Assembly: GCA_020072645.1 (NCBI GenBank)
Contig: JAIQGK010000003.1
Span: forward strand, 248,001 to 312,000
Reading direction: 5' to 3'
DNA: 64,000 nt
Origin: Terriglobia bacterium
GTDB lineage: Bacteria; Acidobacteriota; Terriglobia; Terriglobales; Acidobacteriaceae
In this document: positions 57,639 through 64,000 of the stretch, piece by piece
How the letters are laid out: every line of letters begins with the position of its first letter
Position numbering within the stretch: the first letter of the stretch is position 1
Position numbers and translations under genes: made by a program
The notes under the pieces: generated by a model
What the model was told of the DNA's origin: nothing
What the model saw: the letters and a program-made list of their open reading frames with translations, nothing else
Databases searched by the model: none

Positions 57639-58647
57639 TTCGGCGAGCAATCGGATTGAATTCAGGGTTCAAGATATGACATCTCGACCAACGGATCCGA
57701 AAAGTGTGGCCGCTGGCACTACTCTCGAATTAGCGCGCCGATACTACACCCTATTTGTCAATCGGCTTGCCTACACTATGCAGTCGACGAGACCAGGAGA
57801 CAACGGCAAGCATTATTACTATCGTCCAAAACGCGACCGGCGCCTGTCCCTCGGAACCATCCGCGACCACCTCAATGGCGGGGTGACAATCGGTCTTTAT
57901 TCTCTGAACCCAAAGACACAGCGCTCCAAGTGGGTGGCCATTGATGCCGACTACGAGAACGCACTGGAAGACCTGCTCAAGCTGCAATGGGAACTTCGCC
58001 AGGACGAGGTTGACTCGGCCCTCGAAAGGTCTCGCCGCGGCGGTCATCTTTGGATCTTCATGGCTCAGCCGCTGCTGGCACAGGAGTGCCGGATCTACAT
58101 CTATAATCTCGCCCGCCGGCTGCGAGTTCCGCTAAAGGGCGCTGCTGGTCTTGCCGAGGGGATTGAAGTGTTTCCACGCCAGGACCAGTTAGGGCCGGGT
58201 GAATTCGGGAATGCCATTCGTGGTCCGCTAGGAATTCATCGCGGCGCGGGGAAACGGTATTGGTTTTACGGCGCTGATTACGACGGGGATGCGCAGCTCC
58301 GCTACCTGGAACGGCTAAAGAAAATCTCCGAGGATGAGATGCGCAGGTTTATTCAGGGCATGGAAATGCCTGAGGAGTACCGGCCTAAACCGAAGGTCGA
58401 ATTGCCTCCCTTCGATCCCAACCGGCGCGAGTTTCGCATTCTCGATTACCTTCGGCCGGCACGCAGGCGCTCTGGGAATTATTGGACGCGGTGTCCGTCG
58501 TGCGCCGGCCAAGGCCGTGATCGGAGCGGCGACAATCTCGCAATCTCGGTATCCGATCCGCGCCTCTATCGCTGTTGGGCAGGATGTTCTAAAGAAATGA
58601 TTCGGGCTGCATTGGGACAGCCCATCCGAATCAAGAGGACGGTCTAA
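57631..58647 (+). CDS. Archaeo-eukaryotic primase with C-terminal zinc finger
   Basis: A 338-residue predicted primase-polymerase. It resembles the primase domain of TOTE conflict systems: FVNRLAYTMQ near the N-terminus, catalytic pair VAIDAD (D105, D107), RRGGHLWIFM with the nucleotide-binding His, and EVFPRQDQLGPGEFGNAIRG. A C-terminal zinc-finger (C288-x2-C291, C315-x3-C319) resembles the CHC2 type and could bind template. It could start replication of the transferred strand. The start at 57631 overlaps the preceding gene; MTSRPTDPK at 57676 is an alternative. Confidence 0.8.
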   Translation: MRDSASNRIEFRVQDMTSRPTDPKSVAAGTTLELARRYYTLFVNRLAYTMQSTRPGDNGKHYYYRPKRDRRLSLGTIRDHLNGGVTIGLYSLNPKTQRSKWVAIDADYENALEDLLKLQWELRQDEVDSALERSRRGGHLWIFMAQPLLAQECRIYIYNLARRLRVPLKGAAGLAEGIEVFPRQDQLGPGEFGNAIRGPLGIHRGAGKRYWFYGADYDGDAQLRYLERLKKISEDEMRRFIQGMEMPEEYRPKPKVELPPFDPNRREFRILDYLRPARRRSGNYWTRCPSCAGQGRDRSGDNLAISVSDPRLYRCWAGCSKEMIRAALGQPIRIKRTV

Positions 58648-58648
58648 T

Positions 58649-59347
58649 ATGAGCGCACATGCCACAAATCTAAAACACTCCCTCGACCAACGAGAGGTCC
58701 TGGCCAGGCAGGGGTTGCGCCTGCCGGCGCTCACACTGAAGCAGTTGCGAAGGGCGGGAATCTACTGCCAGCCCTCGATCTCGATTGAGCACCAGCACCT
58801 GGCAAAGCGCTACGTCCTTCGCGGTGTCGAATCCGGCGGCGCCGTGGCCGATCTCGGAGCTTATTCGAGCTTTGTGGATGAGTACGGAACCGCGCTCGGC
58901 TGGCTGCAGCGGGTTGACAGCGTCGGCGTCAATGGCGTGCATGCCGTCGTGGTCGCGCCGGTCCTGGTGCGTATCGAAATGCTGCGGGTGCAACGCACGT
59001 ATGACCTGCTCATTACGAGGCACAATCTCGCAAGCCAGGGGAACGGTCACCGGCCGCGACTAGTGAGCGAGGTTTTGTTTTATGGAAGGCGAGGCGGCCT
59101 CGAGATGGAGCTCTGGGGGAAGGACGCCTGTTATGGAGGTTCTGTAGCGCCGGTGTTCTATAGCCGTGCCGGGGAGATCGCGACGTTGCCTACGAACTTC
59201 CAGAATGCAGTCGCTCTGATCACGGCCGCCGTATGCTGCGTAGGTTGCCGTCACTGTCATTTGCTGCAGCCGCAAGCCCTGACCATGAAGCTTGAAACGA
59301 TGCCAACAACTGAGGCTAGTTTGAATACTGGAGATGGCGCAGCGTGA
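58649..59347 (+). CDS. Hypothetical protein after primase
   Basis: A 232-residue beta-rich protein, ATG one base behind the primase stop. A CCVGCRHCHLLQ cluster near the C-terminus might bind metal. No family recognised. Its position suggests a role in DNA processing. Confidence 0.6.
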   Translation: MSAHATNLKHSLDQREVLARQGLRLPALTLKQLRRAGIYCQPSISIEHQHLAKRYVLRGVESGGAVADLGAYSSFVDEYGTALGWLQRVDSVGVNGVHAVVVAPVLVRIEMLRVQRTYDLLITRHNLASQGNGHRPRLVSEVLFYGRRGGLEMELWGKDACYGGSVAPVFYSRAGEIATLPTNFQNAVALITAAVCCVGCRHCHLLQPQALTMKLETMPTTEASLNTGDGAA

Positions 59348-59571
59348 GCCTTCCTATCGAGCCTCCGAATTCGGGTGAACTACCCGAGATCGCTGCCGTC
59401 CTTGGCGACCCGGCAGCTTCTTCCTGGCTCAAAGCTTGTCTTTGTTCCGCTCTGCCTCGCGATCCTGTGGATGCCGCAAATGACGCTGAGATTCTCGCCC
59501 AATTGCTGGAACGTCGATGCCGCGACATCCTGACTCGAGACTCGTGTCCGGTAAAACAACTTGCGCGTTGA
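59344..59571 (+). CDS. Small hypothetical protein
   Basis: A 75-residue acidic helical protein starting at a GTG that overlaps the previous stop (GTGA). No domain recognised; coupling to the previous gene supports it. Confidence 0.45.
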   Translation: MSLPIEPPNSGELPEIAAVLGDPAASSWLKACLCSALPRDPVDAANDAEILAQLLERRCRDILTRDSCPVKQLAR

Positions 59572-60022
59572 GCAGTAGCTCCGCGACAGATTGCGCAGTG
59601 CGAATGCCCGAAACGGAGGTCCCCTGACCTTGGCAAGTACTTCGGCAAAGGAAAGCACGTCTACCATGCAGATGGTCTGGTATCGGGATCACGGTTTTGC
59701 GCGCCGGCGCATGCCAAGCGCTGGCCGGCCCTCACTGCGCGCCAGTTCTTGAATTTGTCCAACCTCCCGCGCACCATCTTCGTCTTAATTTCCAGAGTTG
59801 ATGCAGGTCCGAAATGAATGACGATTTCTTTTCTGAGCAGGATTGCCCACTCTGTTGTTACGTCCCCATTGGCAACATGCCCCACCGGCATTCGCGCCGC
59901 CATCGGAGAGAAAAAGGGCATTTCGGCGGCATACTCAAGCGAATGGAATAGCGTGCGCTTATAATGTGCCGCGTACGGATCAGCCCGCTTTGGCAGTCTC
60001 AGTTCAAGATTAGGAGCTCACA
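59572..60022. other. Spacer with a possible minus-strand small gene
   Basis: No plus-strand gene is supported. On the minus strand, 59661-59921 could encode 86 residues (VANGDVTTEWAILLRKEIVI...), without a ribosome site. AT-rich sequence before 60023 probably carries a promoter for the following genes. Confidence 0.35.
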
Positions 60023-60658
60023 ATGCGTGGCAGCAAAGAACAAGTTTCCGTCCTCGCAAAACAGCGAATCCCGCGCATATCCGCCAGAAAAGCGGCGGAG
60101 ATCCTCAAACACTGCAACGAACTTCTGGCGGACTCCAAACAGGTGCTTACAGACCTGCGTCGCGTTGGATTTGCTCAATTTCTAGCTTTATTGAGTGAAG
60201 ATATTTTGCGCCTCACGACACAGCCCGATTCCTGGGGTGAGCGTGCGAGGGCACGGCTAATGTCCGAGATTGTGCCAGCACTTCAGGGCAACATGGCGGA
60301 GCGGCACGCAGTCAGTATCGAAGACATCGCGTACTGTTCAAATATTGTGATGCCTTGCTTGCTGCTCGAACTCGGGCGCCGATGGGAACACATTGAAATC
60401 GAGTTCCCGCCGGATCCAACCGACTCATCGGCGCGCTTCAAGTTCTGTGCCGGCCGTCCTTACCCATTTCACTCGATTACCAACCAGCAGCTACTGCGCC
60501 TTGTCTCGCAATGCGGCGAGGATCTCGTGGGGCTGTGCTATTTCGGCGACCAAAGGAGCCGCGGATGGATTGAAGCGGAACTGGAATCACAGAGCGGCAT
60601 ACGCCACCTAAAGGCGCGATCCGGCCCTCCTTCGCCCTCCACCGGATACAAGCAATAG
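60023..60658 (+). CDS. Hypothetical cytoplasmic protein
   Basis: A 211-residue protein with AGGAGCTCACA before the ATG. The first half is helical (ISARKAAEILKHCNELL), the second half mixed. No signal, membrane helix or catalytic motif is seen. It lies just upstream of the SSB gene. Confidence 0.6.
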   Translation: MRGSKEQVSVLAKQRIPRISARKAAEILKHCNELLADSKQVLTDLRRVGFAQFLALLSEDILRLTTQPDSWGERARARLMSEIVPALQGNMAERHAVSIEDIAYCSNIVMPCLLLELGRRWEHIEIEFPPDPTDSSARFKFCAGRPYPFHSITNQQLLRLVSQCGEDLVGLCYFGDQRSRGWIEAELESQSGIRHLKARSGPPSPSTGYKQ

Positions 60659-60811
60659 CCCGGCAATCGGGCCTTGGCGCCTACGTAAATGCATCGAGCT
60701 GCTGAAATCATTCCCGCGCATCTATTGCGGCTGAACCTCGCTCAATTCTGAAACTTTCCATTCAGCTGCATTCGCGGCTTGGGGCAAATCCTTGATGATT
60801 GGAGTCGTGAC

Positions 60812-61252
60812 ATGCCTAAGAGCGTGAACAAAGTTATCCTCGTCGGAAATGTCGGCAAGGACCCGGAAGTGAAATATACGCCAAGCGGTACGCCGGTTGC
60901 CAAATTCAGCCTCGCTACCAACGAGAAGTACAAAGATCGGAGCGACGAATGGCAGGAGCGAACCGAGTGGCACAACATTGTGGCCTGGCAGCGTTTGGCG
61001 GAGATCGTTGGCGAGTATGTGAAGAAGGGCGCCAAACTCTACATCGAAGGCAAGCTTCAGACGTCGAGTTGGGACGACCGTGAGAGCGGCACGAAAAAGT
61101 ACCGGACCGAAATTGTCGCTCGCGACCTGGTTCTGCTCGGATCACATGAGAACGGCGGCGATAGTGAGCATCGGTCCAATCGCAACGACGATCAGCGCCA
61201 GCCTGCTTACGCCGGTTCGGCCGAGATCACGGACGAAGATATTCCTTTCTGA
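60812..61252 (+). CDS. ssb: Single-stranded DNA-binding protein
   Basis: A 146-residue SSB with the complete OB fold ([39 protein letters not shown]) and the acidic C-terminal tip DEDIPF that recruits repair and replication proteins. This is an element-encoded copy that should coat the transferred strand. GGAG precedes the chosen ATG; an in-frame start at 60779 is unlikely. Confidence 0.95.
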   Translation: MPKSVNKVILVGNVGKDPEVKYTPSGTPVAKFSLATNEKYKDRSDEWQERTEWHNIVAWQRLAEIVGEYVKKGAKLYIEGKLQTSSWDDRESGTKKYRTEIVARDLVLLGSHENGGDSEHRSNRNDDQRQPAYAGSAEITDEDIPF

Positions 61253-61297
61253 GCGGACGCTGAACTCGATTTGAAGCACCAGAAGGGGGACCGAGCC

Positions 61298-61471
61298 ATG
61301 GCGCAGCTTACCTACCACAAAGCCAAACCATATTTCTCTTCACTTACGAGACGCTATTACGCCACCTACGATGGTGCGTTTCAGGAAAGCCTTCGCGCTG
61401 GTGGCGGAGCCGAGATCGACTTCAACCTGTTTCTCGTGCATCCTTCCGGCAAAGTCGAAATCGTCTACTAA
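61298..61471 (+). CDS. Small hypothetical protein
   Basis: A 57-residue protein starting MAQLTYHKAKPYFSSL, with a GGGGGA ribosome site. It sits between ssb and the Rad52-like gene; no family recognised. Confidence 0.5.
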   Translation: MAQLTYHKAKPYFSSLTRRYYATYDGAFQESLRAGGGAEIDFNLFLVHPSGKVEIVY

Positions 61472-61511
61472 GCACGATCCTCAGATTTATCTCTACCCAA
61501 AGGATAATCCT

Positions 61512-62531
61512 ATGACTGCTCCGAATGGACATGCTGGAAGCGCATCTCCACCGCACGTCAGCGCAAATGATGCGCTCGCCAGCCAGCACCTGGGTTCCGC
61601 TTTACGTCTTAGCGACGATCGCATTAGGCAGATCATTGGCGATCTGGAAGTGCCCTTCGATTCTTCCGTGATTGAATGGCGCGTCACTAATACGGCAAAA
61701 GACAAAAGACGGGGCCAGGTGATGCCATACGCGGATCAAAGAGCCTACACCGACCGTCTGAATGCCTTGTTGACTCCAGCCGGCTGGACGCGGAAATACG
61801 CGGTTCACACCAGCGCAAATTTCCAACGCGGCAAAGACCAGAAGACAGTCGCGAAGATTTTCGTCACCTGCGAGCTAACGGTCCTCGGTCTCGGTTCACA
61901 CTCGGCGACAGGCGAGGAGTGGGCCGATGATGACAATGCTGGTACGAGCGCAGAAGCACAGGCCTTCAAACGAGCTTGTTCCTGCTTCGGACTAGGACGT
62001 TATCTTTATTACTTCACTGGCGTCTGGGTTGATATCGACGACCGAAAGCGACCAAAGAAGATTCCCACATTGCCGGAGTGGGCGACGCCGGATGGCTGGC
62101 GAAAAGGGCTACGGCCGCACAACGATTCGAATCCAAGTTCGGACCACCAGGACAAGGCCAGCATCGCTCCTGCCCAGGATAATCGTCGGAACGGAGCAGC
62201 AACCACGACTAAAAGCTCCCTGGTCCGACAGATTGAGGCGCTGGCCGAACCGCTAGGAAAGGCCCTATATCGCGGCTTGCTAAAGTCAGTGGCGCGAGCC
62301 TGGGATCCAAACCAGATTCAGGATAAGGCTCTCCAACTGCGGGTATTAGAGCACATGCAGGCGGCCGAACGCGGCTTGCAGCGCCTGAAATTAGCCTTGG
62401 AGAGAGTCGGGACCGAGCCTCTAACGAGAATTCTCAATTCGCTTCGAGTTGTTTCTCTCGAAAAAGTGGACAGCCTCGAAACATTGAAGCAGATTGTGCT
62501 GGCGCTCGAAGCGCTTCCACCTCGAAGCTGA
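61512..62531 (+). CDS. Rad52/Rad22-like single-strand annealing protein
   Basis: A 339-residue protein whose first 200 residues match Rad52-type annealing proteins: VIEWRVTNTAKDK, GQVMPYADQRAYTDRLNALL, FVTCELTVLG and EAQAFKRACSCFGLGRYLY. Such proteins anneal complementary single strands, often on phages and conjugative elements together with SSB. The C-terminal part is helical and unassigned. AAAGGA lies before the ATG; a longer in-frame start at 61371 overlaps the preceding gene. Confidence 0.85.
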   Translation: MTAPNGHAGSASPPHVSANDALASQHLGSALRLSDDRIRQIIGDLEVPFDSSVIEWRVTNTAKDKRRGQVMPYADQRAYTDRLNALLTPAGWTRKYAVHTSANFQRGKDQKTVAKIFVTCELTVLGLGSHSATGEEWADDDNAGTSAEAQAFKRACSCFGLGRYLYYFTGVWVDIDDRKRPKKIPTLPEWATPDGWRKGLRPHNDSNPSSDHQDKASIAPAQDNRRNGAATTTKSSLVRQIEALAEPLGKALYRGLLKSVARAWDPNQIQDKALQLRVLEHMQAAERGLQRLKLALERVGTEPLTRILNSLRVVSLEKVDSLETLKQIVLALEALPPRS

Positions 62532-62634
62532 TCCCAGCTACGAACCTACCGACATTCCGAATCCTCATTCTTCCTGGTAATTCAATCTAGCCCGCCAACA
62601 CCCGTTCTTTCTCGCAACAATTCAGGAGGTGCTT

Positions 62635-62741
62635 GTGAATGCCTGCATCTCTGCGATCCAGCACGTACGTCGATTGCGTGGCGGATCGCAATCCCAACTC
62701 CTTCGGGCCTCAGACGGTCTGTACTACGTCACGAAGTTCCA
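62635..62741 (+). pseudogene. HipA-like kinase gene, truncated
   Basis: Starting at a GTG with AGGAGG upstream, the first 35 or so residues read like the beginning of HipA-family kinases (AIQHVRRLRGGSQSQLLRAS, then DGLYYVTKFQN). The similarity stops at KFQN, where the family would continue with NPQ and the kinase core. An inverted repeat starts at the same base, and the frame runs on into foreign sequence until 62859. The rest of the gene presumably lies beyond the inserted element. Confidence 0.7.
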
Positions 62742-62861
62742 GAACGAATGTGCAGCTACACATTCGTTCTTTTATGTGGCGAGCTCAGTAATGTGCAGTT
62801 GGCCTTCTGAGACGCCCATGTATATTGGATTTCCCAGCGGTTCAACTTCACATTACTGAGC
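62742..62861. repeat. Inverted repeats at the end of the recombinase element
   Basis: A perfect 11-bp inverted repeat GAACGAATGTG / CACATTCGTTC (62742-62769) is followed by a 19-bp pair GCTCAGTAATGTGCAGTTG (62783-62801) and its complement (62843-62861) with one mismatch and a 41-base spacer. Both pairs share the core AATGTG(CAG). Confidence 0.88.
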
Positions 62862-62869
62862 CGGTTAGG

Positions 62870-63883
62870 TTAGAGATTCTCAAGCCATTCCAGAACGGAT
62901 TGGTTTTTACGCCAGGAAGAGCGGGAACGGCGACCGATTGGCTTGACCTTGCTGATCGCACGGCGCTTCAGTTCCAGACAGATCGTGGCATAACGATTCG
63001 TCGTGTTTGGACTGGAATGTCCCAACCATTGACTGATCGTAATTAAATCGACGCCTGAGAGCAGAAGTGCAACGGCTGCACTGTGGCGCATGCTGTGCGG
63101 ATGAAGTCGCTTTTGTTTAAGGGTGCTCACATGGCTACGAGCACGCTTCAAATGTTTCGTTAGGATGTATCTGACTCCGAACCGAGTGAGCGGCTGTCCT
63201 CGGTGATTGAGAAAGACCCGAGCATCCGAGCCGAGATCCAGATGATATTCTTCACAATGATCACGGAGCACTTGCGCGGTTGGTCGCCACAGGGGACAGA
63301 AACGTTCCTTCCGGCCCTTGCCAAAGAGCCGGATTTGAAACGGTCGTATCAACTGCAGATCACGAGCCTTCAAATTAACGATCTCTTGCACTCGCGCTCC
63401 CGTGTTGAACATGGTTGCCAGCAGGGTGTAGTCGCGGCGATCATCCCGAGTGGTTCGGCTGATACGAGCGAGAACGGCCTCGATTTCTTCCCGTTCCAGG
63501 TATTCGATCACCCGCTGGCGAGCGCGTTTAAAGGGAATGCCACGAATGCGCTGAATTCGTTCCAGTTGTTCAGGATGATAAGTTCCCACGTAGCGGCAAA
63601 ATGCATGGATAGCAGCCAAGCGGACATTGCGGGTCGTCGCACTATTGTTGCGAACCTGCTCCAAATGCAGAAGGAAAGCGAGCACATGATCTGGCCCGAT
63701 GTCCTCAAGGTCCAAATCGTGAACTCGACACTTTTGTTGGGTGGCCACAAAGCGCAGGAAAAGCACTAAGCTGTCCCGATAGCTGTGGATGGTGTGAGGA
63801 CTCATGCCACGAACCCGCGGCAGATGGTCTGTGAAATACTCGCGAAGACGGAAGGCAAGTTTGTTTGGGGATACAGGTTTCAA
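62870..63883 (-). CDS. Tyrosine recombinase, RitC-like
   Basis: A 337-residue recombinase. An N-terminal core-binding domain (RGMSPHTIHSYRDSLVLFLRF, spanning about residues 25-45) and a catalytic domain with R164 (TGARVQE), H263 and R266 (HPHSMRH), H289 (LGHSS) and nucleophile Y298 (NRYA) make it complete. Translation begins at a TTG that overlaps the stop of another recombinase gene. Order and N-terminal wording fit the third protein of RIT elements. Confidence 0.85.
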   Translation of the reverse strand: MKPVSPNKLAFRLREYFTDHLPRVRGMSPHTIHSYRDSLVLFLRFVATQQKCRVHDLDLEDIGPDHVLAFLLHLEQVRNNSATTRNVRLAAIHAFCRYVGTYHPEQLERIQRIRGIPFKRARQRVIEYLEREEIEAVLARISRTTRDDRRDYTLLATMFNTGARVQEIVNLKARDLQLIRPFQIRLFGKGRKERFCPLWRPTAQVLRDHCEEYHLDLGSDARVFLNHRGQPLTRFGVRYILTKHLKRARSHVSTLKQKRLHPHSMRHSAAVALLLSGVDLITISQWLGHSSPNTTNRYATICLELKRRAISKVKPIGRRSRSSWRKNQSVLEWLENL

Positions 63884-64000
63884 TCTCTATCCCCTTTCTT
63901 TCCGGCTAACGGAACGATCAATCCACCAAAAGAGTCACCGAAGCGCTTACTTGCGAGAGCCCGGAGCGGTTCGACAAAGTGGAGATAACGATAGGTGGAG
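63880..64000 (-). CDS. C-terminal end of an upstream tyrosine recombinase (partial)
   Basis: The last 39 codons are in the window. They begin STYRYLHFVEPLRALASKRF, the tyrosine nucleophile box typical of the end of a Xer-like recombinase, and end AGKKGDRD. Its TGA overlaps the TTG start of the next recombinase. It is probably the RitB-like member. Confidence 0.75.
   Translation of the reverse strand, partial: STYRYLHFVEPLRALASKRFGDSFGGLIVPLAGKKGDRD

Larger units (their letters stand above)
62742..64000 (-). mobile_element. RIT-like (recombinase in trio) element, partial
   Basis: Two tyrosine recombinase genes on the minus strand overlap as TTGA, with inverted repeats beyond the last one, and the element interrupts a HipA-like gene. 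These are traits of RIT elements, which carry three overlapping recombinases; the third would lie to the right of the window. Confidence 0.65.

Noticed and set aside
59661-59921. Minus-strand 86-codon gene
   Set aside because: No ribosome site and opposite to all neighbours; mentioned under the spacer entry but not listed as a gene.

Overview
The window reads as the chromosome of a soil-type Acidobacteriota (probably class Terriglobia) into which a large conjugative element has integrated. This assignment is an inference. It rests on the mix of a metal-dependent KdsA, RodZ-like and SYLF-domain proteins, an S10 serine carboxypeptidase, Tat-exported multicopper oxidase chemistry, and the degenerate AT-rich intergenic repeats common in such genomes. 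No rRNA or CRISPR array is visible.

Bases 1 to about 33,570 are ordinary chromosome. In order they hold an SseB-like protein, HtpX protease, a multicopper oxidase next to a SCO-cytochrome c fusion, kdsA and pyrG, a Ste24-type M48 protease, a GAF-GGDEF cyclase, a RodZ-like protein, and the methyl-cycle pair metK-ahcY. These are followed by an MlaD-domain protein, an S10 peptidase, DinB, a kelch protein, a lipoprotein, a zinc-dependent phospholipase C-like protein and a SYLF protein. Next come a radical-SAM-like protein whose iron-sulfur motif has lost one cysteine, Smr-domain genes (one broken), tldD-tldE and a PilZ protein. Several intergenic spaces carry inverted repeats or degenerate short repeats.

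At 33,573 lies tRNA-Ser(GGA). Immediately beyond it are a tyrosine integrase and a convergent excisionase-like gene, and then about 27 kb of tightly packed same-strand genes. I interpret this as an integrative conjugative element whose right end lies outside the window. The transfer part encodes VirB1-, VirB2- (three related proteins), VirB3-, VirB4-, VirB5- (two), VirB6-, VirB8-, VirB9- (two), VirB10- and VirD4-like proteins, led by a MoxR ATPase. No VirB11 and no recognisable relaxase were found. The second part (about 55-62.5 kb) is a DNA-processing module: a replication-relaxation-like protein, an archaeo-eukaryotic primase with a zinc finger, SSB and a Rad52-like annealing protein, plus several small unknown proteins.

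The most notable gene is at 48,621-51,380, inside the transfer operon. Its 919-residue product carries, in the right order, blocks resembling those of eukaryotic cellular RNA-dependent RNA polymerases (two-barrel fold), including a catalytic-loop candidate GGDFDFD in place of the usual DxDGD. Its leader can form a 10-bp helix that hides the Shine-Dalgarno sequence. I know of no description of such a polymerase in an acidobacterial conjugative element, but only a profile search can confirm the assignment.

At the right edge (62.6-64.0 kb) a HipA-like kinase gene is cut short by a second mobile element. That element carries at least two translationally overlapping tyrosine recombinases (RIT-like, recombinase in trio) and inverted repeats at its end.
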